A stretch of DNA of 64,000 bases from positions 124,001 to 188,000 of the forward strand of contig NZ_JBBEOG010000003.1 in the NCBI RefSeq assembly GCF_037860835.1. Reading direction: 5' to 3'. Below, one piece after another: positions 20,930 through 30,035 of the stretch. The DNA is from Aquipuribacter nitratireducens. Its GTDB lineage: Bacteria > Actinomycetota > Actinomycetes > Actinomycetales > JBBAYJ01. Under the pieces are notes generated by a model. It did not search any database, was not told the origin of the DNA, and worked only from the letters and a program-made list of their open reading frames with translations. The translations under genes were made by a program, and so were the position numbers. Within the stretch, counting starts at the first letter, position 1. Each line of letters begins with the position of its first letter.

Positions 20930-21014
20930 GGCGGGGCGGGGCGGTGGGACATCCCGGAGCCGCACGGCGGCCGACCCGCCGACCGCCCCGCCGACCGCCG
21001 CGTCGCCACGGCGG

Positions 21015-21830
21015 TCACGCGCCGTCCCCGACGGGCACGGCGGTCACGACGACGTTGTCGCGGTAGCTGCGCAGCTCCGGCTGGAAGGGGCCGCCGCACG
21101 TCACCAGGACGAGGACGTGGTCGCCGTCGCGGGCGAAGATCTCGTCGACGGGGAGCACCGACTTCGTGATGGTCTCCCGGCCGACGACCTCGTACGCGTG
21201 CTGCTCCCCGGCCTCGTCGGTGACGGTGACGACGGTGCCGACGGCGACCTCGCGGAGGGGGAACAGCGCGCCCGGGCCCTCGCCGGCGGCGTCGACGTGA
21301 CCGGCGAGGACCGCGTTGCCCGAGTCGGCGCCCGGCGCGGCGCCCCAGCGGTACCAGCCGACGGACGCGATCTCGGCGGGGATCGTCATGGAACCGTCGT
21401 CCTCGACCCCCACGGCCTCCACCGCGGCGTCGACGTCGAGCGCGGGGATCGTGAGGTGCACGGGATCGGGGTCGCGTTCCGCCCGGGCCGCCGCGAGCCC
21501 GGCGTCGCGGACGGTGACCTCGCCGAAGGCCGGGGTGCGGTCCGGGACGGGCGCGGACGGCGCGGCCGGGGCCGGCGACGCCGACGGGACCGGCTCCCCG
21601 GTGGGGACCGGGTCCGCGGCCGTGCCCCCACCCGCACGGACCTCGGCCAGCGTCGCCCCGGCCTGGGGGTCGGGGCGGGTGACCCACCACCCGACGGGCC
21701 CGGCGAGCCCGACGGCGAGCGCCACGACGACGACGGCGGCCCAGCGGAGCCCCGTCGCGCGGGAGGCGCCGGCAGCCGTCGGCAGCGGGCGGTCGGTCCG
21801 CCCGTCCGGGCGGTCGGTGGAGCCGGTCAC
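21015..21830 (-). CDS. Class F sortase
   Basis: A 271-aa sortase that should sit in the membrane with its catalytic domain outside. A short cytoplasmic tail, one transmembrane helix (~31-50) and a Pro/Ala-rich linker (~65-95) precede the sortase domain. The catalytic triad is visible: His in AGHVD, Cys in LVTCGGPF and Arg in SYRDN. The TCGGPF surround is typical of class F. The GTG start has GGAGG upstream. The upstream DUF4397 surface protein is the obvious candidate substrate. Confidence 0.9.
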   Translation of the reverse strand: MTGSTDRPDGRTDRPLPTAAGASRATGLRWAAVVVVALAVGLAGPVGWWVTRPDPQAGATLAEVRAGGGTAADPVPTGEPVPSASPAPAAPSAPVPDRTPAFGEVTVRDAGLAAARAERDPDPVHLTIPALDVDAAVEAVGVEDDGSMTIPAEIASVGWYRWGAAPGADSGNAVLAGHVDAAGEGPGALFPLREVAVGTVVTVTDEAGEQHAYEVVGRETITKSVLPVDEIFARDGDHVLVLVTCGGPFQPELRSYRDNVVVTAVPVGDGA

Positions 21831-21934
21831 GGTCGTCCTCCGGACGGTGGCAAAACTGAGGGGGACGTGAGGGAGACGTCAGGGGGGACGTGCCGCCCGC
21901 CCCGGTGGGACGGGCGGCACGAGGGTAGGACCCG

Positions 21935-22747
21935 TCAGTCGCGGGCCGAGCGAGCGGCGACCGCGCGCCCGCCGAGGAGCACGACGGCACCGGCGCCGAG
22001 GGCGCCGACGACGGCGAGCTGCCACGGGAAGGCGTCGGACACGAGGCCGCCGGTGCCGGACGGGACACCGGACGGGCTGCTCCCGAGGCCGCTGATCGTC
22101 TGGATGGCGAGGTCGAGGGTGCCCTCCTCGGCGGAGCCGTAGGCGTAGACGATGGTGTTGACGCCCTCGGCGACGTCGACGTCGGCCGGCCCGAGCACCG
22201 GGTCGGTCGTGCCGGCGAGCGCGACGGCCGCCTCGACCGTGCCGGCGGGCAGGTCCGCGGTCTCCTCGTTCGGGTTGGTCAGCCCGGTGAAGACCGGGTC
22301 GCCTCCGGCGAGGACGTCGACGGCGGGCGCCGCCGCGGTGTGGCGGACCGTCAGGCGGCCCTCGCCCGCGGCCACCTCGGAGGTGTCGTTGACGAACGGG
22401 GTGAGGACCGGGGCGCCGGATTCGTCGAGGTGCGCGGCGACCGTGACGTTGGCTCCGGCCGGCACCTCGGCGGTCTGCTCGATCGCGGCGTCGTCGGCCT
22501 CGGGGTCGGCCCCGGCCGGGTACACCGCGAGGTCGTAGGAACCGGCGGGAAGCGTCAGGGGGTCGGTGATGGTGCCGGGCTCGAAGTCCTCGAGCAGCAC
22601 GTCGCCGTTGGCGTAGACGTCGACGGTCAGGCCGGGCACGCCGTGGAAGACGGCGACCTGGGCGTCGCCGGAGCCGGACGCCGCGGCGGGCGCGGCGAAG
22701 GCGAGGGGCAGCAGCGCTGCACCGGTGGCAGCGAGGATGGTCCGCAT
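21935..22747 (-). CDS. Secreted DUF4397 protein, possible sortase substrate
   Basis: A 270-aa surface protein of unknown role. A signal peptide (residues 1-25, ending APAAAS) precedes two DUF4397 repeats: VAVFHGVPGLTVDVYANGD near residue 30 and LTVRHTAAAPAVDVLAGGD near residue 130. The C-terminus has a short Ser/Gly/Pro stretch (VPSGTGG), a hydrophobic helix (PWQLAVVGALGAGAVVLL) and a basic tail (AARSARD), the layout of a cell-wall sorting signal, though no perfect LPXTG is present. ATG 22747 has GAAGGGA upstream. The sortase is the next gene in the same direction. Confidence 0.85.
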   Translation of the reverse strand: MRTILAATGAALLPLAFAAPAAASGSGDAQVAVFHGVPGLTVDVYANGDVLLEDFEPGTITDPLTLPAGSYDLAVYPAGADPEADDAAIEQTAEVPAGANVTVAAHLDESGAPVLTPFVNDTSEVAAGEGRLTVRHTAAAPAVDVLAGGDPVFTGLTNPNEETADLPAGTVEAAVALAGTTDPVLGPADVDVAEGVNTIVYAYGSAEEGTLDLAIQTISGLGSSPSGVPSGTGGLVSDAFPWQLAVVGALGAGAVVLLGGRAVAARSARD

Positions 22748-22801
22748 GTGGGTCCCTTCGGTCGGTGTCGGCCGGCGAGGTGTCCCCGAGGGCACCCGCC
22801 G

Positions 22802-22857
22802 GTGACCTCGTCGGTCACTGACACCCCCTCTTCCGGCGCACACCGCGAGGTGGATGC
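22802..22857 (-). promoter_or_regulatory. Possible ECF promoter and palindrome before the DUF4397 gene
   Basis: The 150-base gap upstream holds a perfect GTGACC-N5-GGTCAC palindrome (22802-22818). Further up lies GCATCC (22852-22857) followed after 15 bases by CCGGAA (22831-22836), loosely resembling SigK-type promoters. Both are weak, and I see no better promoter. Confidence 0.2.
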
Positions 22858-22897
22858 ACCCGCCGCCCGATCGCCGGACGGTCGTCCGCAGGCCGCG

Positions 22898-23668
22898 TCA
22901 GTCCCAGCGCAGGAGGCGCCGCGCCGCCCAGGCGAGGACGAGCGACCACGCCGCGAGCGCCGCGAGCGGGCCCCACGCCACCCGTGCGTCGACGGCCGCC
23001 GTGCGCAGCGCCTCCCCGAGCGCGCCGGTGGGCGACCACGCGACGAGCGTCGCGAGCGGGTCCGGCAGGACCCCGGCGACGGGCAGCACGAGCCCCCCGC
23101 CGACGAGGACGAGAACCCACGCGAGGTTCGCGAGGGCGAGGACGGCCTCGGCGCGCACGAGGGAGGCGAGGAGCAGGCCGGCGGCGAGGGAGGCCACCGT
23201 GCCGAGGACGAGGGCCGGCAGCGCCGCCGCGACCGCCGCGGGGCCCGGCGGGACGCCGAGGACGGCGGCAGCCGTCGTGAGCACGAGGAGCTGGAGCGCG
23301 ACGACGGCGAGCACCCCGAGGGAGCGTGACGCCAGGAGACCGCCCCGCCCGAGCGGCGTCGTCGCGAGCAGGCGCAGGACGCCGGCGCGCCGGTCGAAGC
23401 CGAACGCGATCGCCTGCCCCGTGAAGGCGGACGACACGACCGCGACCGCGAGCGCCCCCGCCCAGGCGGCCTGCCCCTGCGGCAGGGGAGACAGGTCGGG
23501 CACCCCGGTGCGGGCGACCCCGAGGAGCACCCCGAGCGGGAGCACGAACGTCACGAGGAGCTGCTCGCCGTTGCGGAGCACGGCCCGCAGGTCCCAGCCC
23601 GCCTGCGCGAGCACACGGCGTCGCAGCGGCGCGGGCCCCGTGGCCGGCGCCTGTGTCGTCGTGCTCAC
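22898..23668 (-). CDS. ABC transporter permease (ABC-2 type)
   Basis: A 256-aa membrane protein with about six hydrophobic helices and no signal peptide. It has the ABC-2 exporter look: a cytoplasmic N-terminal segment (AQAGWDLRAVLRNGEQLLVTF), then paired helices, with FGFDRRAGVLRLLATTPLGR as the conserved loop. The GTG start overlaps the ATPase stop as GTGA. In actinobacteria this pair commonly sits between ctaA and the suf operon; the substrate is unknown. Confidence 0.88.
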   Translation of the reverse strand: MSTTTQAPATGPAPLRRRVLAQAGWDLRAVLRNGEQLLVTFVLPLGVLLGVARTGVPDLSPLPQGQAAWAGALAVAVVSSAFTGQAIAFGFDRRAGVLRLLATTPLGRGGLLASRSLGVLAVVALQLLVLTTAAAVLGVPPGPAAVAAALPALVLGTVASLAAGLLLASLVRAEAVLALANLAWVLVLVGGGLVLPVAGVLPDPLATLVAWSPTGALGEALRTAAVDARVAWGPLAALAAWSLVLAWAARRLLRWD

Positions 23669-24651
23669 GCGGGCTCCCTGGCGGTGGTCCGTGGCCGTGC
23701 GACCGGGGTGGCGCCGGGGACGGCGCCGGGGTCGTCGGCGAGCCGCAGCACGAGGTCCTCCAGCGACGGCCGTCCGACCGTGATGCCGCCGCGCGCCCCG
23801 TGACCGGCCTGCCACGCCGCGATGCTCACGAGCTCCTCCGCGGCACCCGCGCCCCGCAGCTCGAACCGACCGGGGACGACCTCCTCCAGCCGCGCGCCGG
23901 GCCCGAGGGCGGCGAGCAGGCCGGCGGTCGGGCTGCCCGGCGGGGCCTCGAAGCGGACGACCTCCTCCCCGGTCACCTCCGAGGGGGGTCCGTCGGCGAG
24001 GACGCGACCGCGGTGGAGCACGACGACCCGGTCGGCGGCGCGCTCGACGTCGGCGAGGGTGTGCGACGACCACAGGACGGCCGTCCCGCCGGCGGCGGCC
24101 GCCGCCACGACGTCGAGCACGGCGCGGCGGCCCTCCGGGTCGAGGGCGGCGGTCGGCTCGTCCATGACGAGGACGTCCGGACGGCCGACGAGGGCGCACG
24201 CGACGGCGAGCCGCTGCCGCTGTCCCGTCGACAGCCGGCGGATGCCGCGGTCGCGGACCTCGTCGAGGCCGAGGAGCCCGAGCAGCTCCGGGACGGGGCG
24301 CGGGTGCAGGTGCAGCGCCGCGTGGTGGCGCAGCACCTCCGCCGCACGGGCCGCGGCGGGCAGGCCGAGGTCGGGCAGCACCACGCCCGTCCTGGCGCGG
24401 CCGGCGGCGTCCGCGGACCACGGGTCGTGGCCGAGCACCCGGACCCGGCCGAGATCGGGGCGCCGCATGCCGGTGACGCAGTCGAGGAGCGAGGTCTTGC
24501 CGGCCCCGTTCGGGCCGCACAGCGCGACCACCTCGCCGGCGTGGACCCGCAGGTCGACCCCGTCGAGCGCCACGACCGGGCCGCTGCCGCGCCGGCCGCG
24601 GAAGCGTCGCCCGACGCCGTCGACGACGACGGCGGCGGCGGTGTCGGGCAC
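23665..24651 (-). CDS. ABC transporter ATP-binding protein
   Basis: A 328-aa ATPase partner of the following permease. Walker A is CGPNGAGKTS near residue 46, the signature is RLSTGQRQRLAV, Walker B is VLVMDEPTAALDP, and the switch His is in WSSHTLADV. A ~100-residue C-terminal extension ends in a basic Pro/Arg tail. The GTG start (24651) has TACGAT six bases upstream and no Shine-Dalgarno. It is divergent from sufR, 139 bases away. Confidence 0.92.
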   Translation of the reverse strand: MPDTAAAVVVDGVGRRFRGRRGSGPVVALDGVDLRVHAGEVVALCGPNGAGKTSLLDCVTGMRRPDLGRVRVLGHDPWSADAAGRARTGVVLPDLGLPAAARAAEVLRHHAALHLHPRPVPELLGLLGLDEVRDRGIRRLSTGQRQRLAVACALVGRPDVLVMDEPTAALDPEGRRAVLDVVAAAAAGGTAVLWSSHTLADVERAADRVVVLHRGRVLADGPPSEVTGEEVVRFEAPPGSPTAGLLAALGPGARLEEVVPGRFELRGAGAAEELVSIAAWQAGHGARGGITVGRPSLEDLVLRLADDPGAVPGATPVARPRTTAREPA

Positions 24652-24657
24652 GTCACG

Positions 24658-24663
24658 ATCGTA
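24658..24663 (-). promoter_or_regulatory. -10 element of the ABC exporter operon, leaderless
   Basis: TACGAT on the minus strand, six bases before GTG 24651. Confidence 0.5.
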
Positions 24664-24754
24664 CGGTCCGCCCTGCCCGCGCCCGTCCGGGTGGACTTGG
24701 CGGCCACCCGGGCGGACGCGCCCGCCGGTGCGGACACGCTGCAGTCCCGCGCGA

Positions 24755-24793
24755 TTGGAGATCCCACCGGAATTACGTCACAATCGCTGTGTG
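24755..24793 (+). promoter_or_regulatory. sufR promoter with SufR-type operator
   Basis: TTGGAG (24755-24760), 18 bases, CACAAT (24779-24784), then six bases to GTG 24791. A palindrome CACA-N5-TGTG (24779-24791) covers the -10 and the start. Read on the minus strand it is ACACA-N5-TGTGA, close to the ACACT-N5-TGTGA site I recall for mycobacterial SufR. This suggests autorepression of the suf operon. Confidence 0.5.
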
Positions 24794-25531
24794 CAAATGA
24801 CGCAGGACGGTCCCGGCGTGCACGAGGCCCACGCGGCCGTGCGTGATGCCGAGACCCCGCGCGAGCGAGTGTTCGCGGCCGTCCTCGAGCACGGCCCGGT
24901 CTCGGCGGCGGCGCTCGCCTCGCGGCTCGGCGTCACGCCCGCGGCCGTCCGGCGGCACCTCGAGGCGCTCACCGACGACGGGCTCATCGAGGCCCGCTCC
25001 GCGCGCGCCACCGGTCGCCGGGGTCGACCGGCCCGGGTCTACGTCGCCACGGAGCGGGGCCAGGCGCAGGCGCCCGGGCTGTACGACGAGCTCGCCGTGT
25101 CGGCCCTGGAGTACCTCGCGGAGCAGCTGGGGGAGCCCGCGGTGCGGGCTTTCGCCGAGCACCGCTTCGGCGACCTCGCCGCCCGCTACCGCCCCCTCGT
25201 CGAGGCCGCCGGACCCGACCCCCGCGAGCGCGCCCGGGCCCTGGCCCGGGCGTTGTCGGAGGACGGCTTCGCCGCCAGCGCCCGTACCGTCGCCGTGTCC
25301 CCGCTCGCCCGACCGGGCGGGGCGTCCCCGGTGGGCGGTGTCCAGCTGTGCCAGGGACACTGTCCCGTGCACGCGGTCGCCGCGCGCTTCCCCCAACTGT
25401 GCGAGGCCGAGACGCGCGTGTTCTCCGAGCTCCTCGGGGTCCACGTCCAGCGACTGGCCACCATCGCCCACGGCGAGCACGTCTGCACCACGTTCGTCCC
25501 CACGCCTGCCCTCAGGAAGGACACCCGATGA
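24791..25531 (+). CDS. sufR: Fe-S cluster-sensing repressor SufR
   Basis: A 246-aa ArsR/DeoR-like winged-helix regulator heading the suf operon. The helix-turn-helix is at ~35-80 ([20 protein letters not shown]) with a wing RRGRPARVY. The C-terminal cluster site has CQGHC, then 12 residues to the Cys of LCEAE, the ligand pattern of actinobacterial SufR; HVCTTF adds another Cys. GTG 24791 fits a leaderless start; ATG 24797, two codons later, is equally possible. sufB overlaps the stop as ATGA. It probably represses suf when clusters are plentiful. Confidence 0.9.
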   Translation: MQMTQDGPGVHEAHAAVRDAETPRERVFAAVLEHGPVSAAALASRLGVTPAAVRRHLEALTDDGLIEARSARATGRRGRPARVYVATERGQAQAPGLYDELAVSALEYLAEQLGEPAVRAFAEHRFGDLAARYRPLVEAAGPDPRERARALARALSEDGFAASARTVAVSPLARPGGASPVGGVQLCQGHCPVHAVAARFPQLCEAETRVFSELLGVHVQRLATIAHGEHVCTTFVPTPALRKDTR

Positions 25532-26982
25532 CCACGCACCCCGAGACCTCGCAGCCGACCGGCTCGCCGGTCCCGGAGGCCACGCAGGCCGAGCTCGAGA
25601 CCATCGGTCGCTACCAGTTCGGCTGGGCGGACCCCGACACCGCGGGCGCGAGCGCGCGTCGTGGCCTGTCGGAGGAGGTCGTCCGCGACATCTCCGCCCG
25701 CAAGGGCGAGCCCGAGTGGATGCTCAAGCTGCGCCTCAAGGGCCACACCATGTTCGGGCGCAAGCCGATGCCCGCGTGGGGCTCGGACCTGTCCGGCATC
25801 GACTTCGACAACATCAAGTACTTCGTGAAGTCGACGGAGAAGCAGGCCGCCACGTGGGACGACCTGCCCGAGGACATCAAGGCGACGTACGACCGCCTCG
25901 GCATCCCCGAGGCCGAGAAGCAGCGCCTCGTCGCCGGGGTCGCCGCGCAGTACGAGTCCGAGGTCGTCTACCACAAGATCAACGAGGAGCTCGAGCGCCA
26001 GGGCGTCATCTTCCTCGACACCGACACGGGCCTCAAGGAGCACCCGGAGCTCTTCAAGGAGTACTTCGGCTCCGTCATCCCCGTCGGCGACAACAAGTTC
26101 GCCGCGCTCAACTCCGCCGTGTGGTCGGGCGGGTCGTTCATCTACGTGCCGCCGGGCGTCCACGTCGAGATCCCGCTCCAGGCCTACTTCCGGATCAACA
26201 CCGAGAACATGGGTCAGTTCGAGCGCACGCTCATCATCGCCGACGAGGGCTCCTACGTTCACTACGTCGAGGGCTGCACGGCGCCGATCTACCAGTCGGA
26301 CTCCCTGCACTCCGCGGTCGTCGAGATCGTCGTGAAGAAGAACGCCCGCGTCCGCTACACGACCATCCAGAACTGGTCGAACAACGTCTACAACCTCGTG
26401 ACCAAGCGCGCGGTCGCCGAGGCCGGCGCCACCATGGAGTGGATCGACGGCAACATCGGCTCCAAGGTCACGATGAAGTACCCGGCGGTCTTCCTCATGG
26501 GCGAGCACGCCCGCGGCGAGACCCTGTCGATCGCGATGGCGGGCGAGGGCCAGCACCAGGACGCCGGCGCCAAGATGGTGCACGCCGCGCCCCACACGTC
26601 GAGCTCGATCGTGTCGAAGTCGATCGCGCGCGGCGGCGGGCGCACGTCCTACCGCGGCCTCGTGCAGGTGCTCGAGGGCGCCCACCACAGCGCGAGCACC
26701 GTGCTGTGCGACGCCCTCCTCGTCGACCAGATCAGCCGCTCCGACACCTACCCGTACGTCGACGTCCGCGAGGACGACGTGCGGATGGGCCACGAGGCGA
26801 CGGTCTCGAAGGTGAGCGAGGACCAGCTCTTCTACCTCATGTCGCGCGGCATGCCGGAGAGCGAGGCGATGGCGATGATCGTCCGCGGGTTCATCGAGCC
26901 CGTGGCGCGGGAGCTGCCCATGGAGTACGCCCTCGAGCTGAACAAGCTCATCGAGCTGCAGATGGAAGGGGCCGTCGGGTGA
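25528..26982 (+). CDS. sufB: Fe-S assembly scaffold SufB
   Basis: Core of the SufBCD scaffold on which Fe-S clusters are built; 484 aa. The N-terminal region has [16 protein letters not shown], and the right-handed beta-helix core includes [25 protein letters not shown] and [27 protein letters not shown] and [16 protein letters not shown] mark the C-terminal part shared with SufD. ATG 25528 overlaps the sufR stop, and sufD overlaps the end as GTGA. Confidence 0.97.
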   Translation: MTTHPETSQPTGSPVPEATQAELETIGRYQFGWADPDTAGASARRGLSEEVVRDISARKGEPEWMLKLRLKGHTMFGRKPMPAWGSDLSGIDFDNIKYFVKSTEKQAATWDDLPEDIKATYDRLGIPEAEKQRLVAGVAAQYESEVVYHKINEELERQGVIFLDTDTGLKEHPELFKEYFGSVIPVGDNKFAALNSAVWSGGSFIYVPPGVHVEIPLQAYFRINTENMGQFERTLIIADEGSYVHYVEGCTAPIYQSDSLHSAVVEIVVKKNARVRYTTIQNWSNNVYNLVTKRAVAEAGATMEWIDGNIGSKVTMKYPAVFLMGEHARGETLSIAMAGEGQHQDAGAKMVHAAPHTSSSIVSKSIARGGGRTSYRGLVQVLEGAHHSASTVLCDALLVDQISRSDTYPYVDVREDDVRMGHEATVSKVSEDQLFYLMSRGMPESEAMAMIVRGFIEPVARELPMEYALELNKLIELQMEGAVG

Positions 26983-28229
26983 CGACGGAGGTCATGTCAG
27001 GAGCACCCCAGGTCGCCGAGGCCCTCGGCGGCGCCGCTCCGGAGGTCACGCGCGACAGCGTCCGCTCCGTCCTCGACGCGAAGGTCCCCGACGTCAGCCG
27101 GGCCGACCGCACGCGCTCGCGCGACGTCGAGGCGTTCCCCGTCCCGACCGGTCGCGAGGAGGAGTGGCGCTTCACGCCGCTCAGCCGGGTGCGCCCGCTG
27201 TTCGAGCCCGTCGCCGACGGCCGGCCCGACGCGGTGCGCGTCGACGTCCGCAGCGAGGACTCCTCGGTCGTCGTCCGCGAGCACTCCGCCGAGGAGAGCC
27301 TCGTGCGCCCGGGCGACCGGGCGGCGGCGGTCGCCGCGGCCGGCGCCGCGGTCCGCACGACCGTCGAGGTGCCGGCCGAGACGGCGCTGACGGCGCCCGT
27401 GCTCGTCGACCTCGTCGGCGCGGGCGGGCGCGGGGCGGTCGACCTCGTGGTCGACGTCGGCGCGTTCTCCAGGGCCACCGTCGTCCTCGACCACACCGGC
27501 GACGCCACCTTCGGCGGGACCGTCGGCATCCGCGTCGGCGACAGCGCCGACGTCACGGTCGTCTCCCTGCAGTCGTGGGACGACACCGCCGTCCACGTCG
27601 GGCAGCACGACGCCGTCCTCGGTCGCGACGCGACGTTCCGCCACATCGCCGTCAGCCTCGGCGGTAGCGCGGTGCGCCTCGACGTCAACGTCGACTTCAC
27701 CGGGCCCGGCGCGAGCTCGCAGTGCCTCGGGCTGTACTTCGCCGACGCCGGGCAGCACCTCGAGCACCGGCTCTTCGTCGACCACAGCCAGCCGACGTGC
27801 ACGTCGGACGTGCAGTACAAGGGGGCCCTCCAGGGCGACGGCGCGCACACGGTGTGGGTCGGCGACGTCCTCATCCGGGCCGAGGCGACGGGCATCGACA
27901 CGTACGAGCTCAACCGCAACCTCGTGCTCACCGACGGGGCCCGCGCCGACTCGGTGCCGAACCTCGAGATCGAGACGGGGCAGATCGAGGGCGCGGGCCA
28001 CGCGTCGGCGACCGGTCGCTTCGACGACGAGCAGCTCTTCTACCTCATGGCCCGCGGCATGCGGCCCCTCCAGGCGCGCCGGCTCGTCGTCCGCGGCTTC
28101 TTCGCCGAGATCCTCCAGAAGATCGGCATCGAGGCCGTCGAGACCCGTCTGCTCGACGTCGTCGAGCGCCGGCTGTCCGACGAGGCCCTCGCCGTGACGC
28201 CCGACACCTTCCCCACCACCCCGGCCTGA
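26979..28229 (+). CDS. sufD: Fe-S assembly protein SufD
   Basis: Partner of SufB in the SufBCD complex; 416 aa. [17 protein letters not shown] near residue 48 is the SufD N-terminal signature. The beta-helix has [18 protein letters not shown], and the C-terminus has [19 protein letters not shown], parallel to SufB. GTG 26979 overlaps the sufB stop; the frame is open far upstream inside sufB, but that stretch is not SufD-like. sufC follows after 44 bases. Confidence 0.96.
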   Translation: MTTEVMSGAPQVAEALGGAAPEVTRDSVRSVLDAKVPDVSRADRTRSRDVEAFPVPTGREEEWRFTPLSRVRPLFEPVADGRPDAVRVDVRSEDSSVVVREHSAEESLVRPGDRAAAVAAAGAAVRTTVEVPAETALTAPVLVDLVGAGGRGAVDLVVDVGAFSRATVVLDHTGDATFGGTVGIRVGDSADVTVVSLQSWDDTAVHVGQHDAVLGRDATFRHIAVSLGGSAVRLDVNVDFTGPGASSQCLGLYFADAGQHLEHRLFVDHSQPTCTSDVQYKGALQGDGAHTVWVGDVLIRAEATGIDTYELNRNLVLTDGARADSVPNLEIETGQIEGAGHASATGRFDDEQLFYLMARGMRPLQARRLVVRGFFAEILQKIGIEAVETRLLDVVERRLSDEALAVTPDTFPTTPA

Positions 28230-28273
28230 GCCACCCGAGCCCGGCCCGACACGCAGAGGACCACACCACCACG

Positions 28274-29032
28274 ATGACCACACTCGAGATCCGCGACCTG
28301 CACGTCAGCGTCACCGCCGACGGCGAGGCGAAGGAGATCCTCAAGGGCGTCGACCTCACGGTCCGCTCGGGGGAGACCCACGCGATCATGGGCCCCAACG
28401 GCTCCGGCAAGTCGACGCTCGCCTACTCCGTCGCCGGGCACCCGAAGTACGAGGTGACGGGCGGCAGCGTCCTGCTCGACGGCGAGGACGTCCTCGAGAT
28501 GACCGTCGACGAGCGGGCCCGCGCCGGGCTCTTCCTCGCCATGCAGTACCCGGTCGAGGTCCCAGGCGTGTCGGTGTCGAACTTCCTCCGCACCGCCAAG
28601 ACCGAGGTCACCGGCGAGGCGCCCGTGCTCCGGCACTGGGTGAAGGAGGTCCGCGAGGCCATGGAGGGGCTGAAGATGGACTCCTCCTTCGCCGCGCGCA
28701 ACGTCAACGAGGGGTTCTCCGGCGGCGAGAAGAAGCGCCACGAGATCCTCCAGATGAAGCTCCTCAAGCCGAGGATCGCCATCCTCGACGAGACCGACTC
28801 CGGGCTCGACGTCGACGCGCTCCGCGTCGTGAGCGAGGGCGTCAACGACGTCCGCTCCGAGCTCGGCCTCGGCGTCCTCCTCATCACCCACTACACGCGG
28901 ATCCTCCGCTACGTGCAGCCGGACTTCGTCCACGTCTTCGTCGACGGCCGCATCGCGGAGGAGGGCGGGCCCGAGCTCGCCGAGCGCCTCGAGAACGAGG
29001 GCTACGACCGCTTCGTCACCGCCAGCGCCTGA
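28274..29032 (+). CDS. sufC: Fe-S assembly ATPase SufC
   Basis: ABC-type ATPase of SufBCD; 252 aa, cytoplasmic. Walker A is MGPNGSGKSTLAYSVAGH near residue 37, the SufC-specific FLAMQYPVEVPGVSVSNFLR near residue 90, the signature GFSGGEKKRHEILQM, Walker B AILDETDSGLDVDAL, and the switch HYTRIL. ATG 28274 has an AGAGGA stretch upstream. sufT begins 11 bases after the stop; sufS and sufU, usually found here, are absent. Confidence 0.97.
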   Translation: MTTLEIRDLHVSVTADGEAKEILKGVDLTVRSGETHAIMGPNGSGKSTLAYSVAGHPKYEVTGGSVLLDGEDVLEMTVDERARAGLFLAMQYPVEVPGVSVSNFLRTAKTEVTGEAPVLRHWVKEVREAMEGLKMDSSFAARNVNEGFSGGEKKRHEILQMKLLKPRIAILDETDSGLDVDALRVVSEGVNDVRSELGLGVLLITHYTRILRYVQPDFVHVFVDGRIAEEGGPELAERLENEGYDRFVTASA

Positions 29033-29042
29033 GGAGGCGACC

Positions 29043-29372
29043 ATGAGCGAGACCCCGGACACCCCCGTCGACGTCGCCGACGTCGAGGAGGCGATGCGGG
29101 ACGTCGTCGACCCCGAGCTCGGCATCAACGTCGTCGACCTCGGCCTCGTCTACGGCATCCACGTCGACCCGCAGCGCAACGTCGTCCTCGACATGACGCT
29201 GACGAGCGCGGCGTGCCCGCTCACCGACGTCATCGAGGACCAGACGCGCAACGCCCTGGCGCCGCTCGCGGCCTCGGCGACCATCAACTGGGTGTGGATG
29301 CCGCCGTGGGGCCCGGAGAAGATCACCGACGAGGGCCGCGAGCAGCTGCGCGCGCTCTCGTTCAACGTCTGA
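29043..29372 (+). CDS. sufT: MIP18/DUF59 Fe-S protein SufT
   Basis: A 109-aa MIP18-family protein that helps mature or transfer Fe-S clusters. DPELGINVVDLGLVYGI (residues ~23-39) and MTLTSAACPLTDVIEDQ, with the conserved Cys, are diagnostic, and WMPPWGPEKIT follows. GAGGCGACC precedes ATG 29043. It directly follows sufC. Confidence 0.95.
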   Translation: MSETPDTPVDVADVEEAMRDVVDPELGINVVDLGLVYGIHVDPQRNVVLDMTLTSAACPLTDVIEDQTRNALAPLAASATINWVWMPPWGPEKITDEGREQLRALSFNV

Positions 29373-29379
29373 CCAGCGG

Positions 29380-30030
29380 CTGAGCGGGAGCCGGTTCCTC
29401 GAGGTCGCACCCGGCCGGGTGACCGGCTGGGTCGACCGGTACGTCGCGGCGCGCGACGGGCGCGTCGTCGCCCGCGCGGTCGCCGACGGGCTGCTGCTCG
29501 TCCCCGACGAGGGCGGGCAGGCGCACCTGCGTCTCCTGCGTCCGGAGGGCTGGTCGTCGGCGGCGGACCCGGTTGACCCGTCGGTCGTCTCCGCCCACCT
29601 CGCCGCCCACGCGGCCGCGTCGGTGCCCCTGCTCGTGGTGGCCGCTCGACGCGGTGGGTACGGGGTCGCGGTCGTCCGCGACGGGCGCGTGCTCGCGGGG
29701 AAGGTCGGCCGACGGTACGTGCAGGGAACCACCGCGGCCGGTGGCTGGTCGCAGCAGCGCTTCGCCCGGCGCCGCGGCAACCAGACCGACAAGCTCGCCC
29801 GCGACGCCGGTGCCGTGCTGCGGCAGGTGCTCGGGGCGGCGCTGCCGGTGGGGCCCGTGGCGGTCGCCGTCGCCGGCGACCGGGCCCTGGTGGAGGGCGT
29901 GCTCGACGGCTCGCCCGCCGCCGCGCTGCCGAGGCTCGGCCCGCTCGAGGTGGGGGAGCCCCGCCGCGCCGACCTCGACGAGCTCGCCGAGCGCGTGCTC
30001 GCGGTCCGCGTCACGGTCCACGACGCCTGA
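29380..30030 (+). CDS. acVLRF1 peptidyl-tRNA hydrolase, CTG start likely
   Basis: Actinobacterial Vms1/eRF1-like release factor, which frees nascent chains from stalled ribosomes. The core GRRYVQGTTAAGGWSQQRFARRR near residue 122 carries the catalytic-loop Gln residues typical of the family. The first ATG/GTG in frame is GTG 29419, but the residues before it (RFLEVAPGRV) match the family N-terminus. The best explanation is a CTG start at 29380 (CTG-AGC), eight bases after sufT; that gives 216 aa. If GTG 29419 is used the protein has 203 aa. No Shine-Dalgarno is clear for either. Confidence 0.88.
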   Translation: MSGSRFLEVAPGRVTGWVDRYVAARDGRVVARAVADGLLLVPDEGGQAHLRLLRPEGWSSAADPVDPSVVSAHLAAHAAASVPLLVVAARRGGYGVAVVRDGRVLAGKVGRRYVQGTTAAGGWSQQRFARRRGNQTDKLARDAGAVLRQVLGAALPVGPVAVAVAGDRALVEGVLDGSPAAALPRLGPLEVGEPRRADLDELAERVLAVRVTVHDA

Positions 30031-30035
30031 GGCGT

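Noticed and set aside
19434-22747. The envelope module as a genomic island or phage remnant
   Set aside because: No integrase, tRNA, direct repeats or change in base composition at its edges; only its position is unusual.
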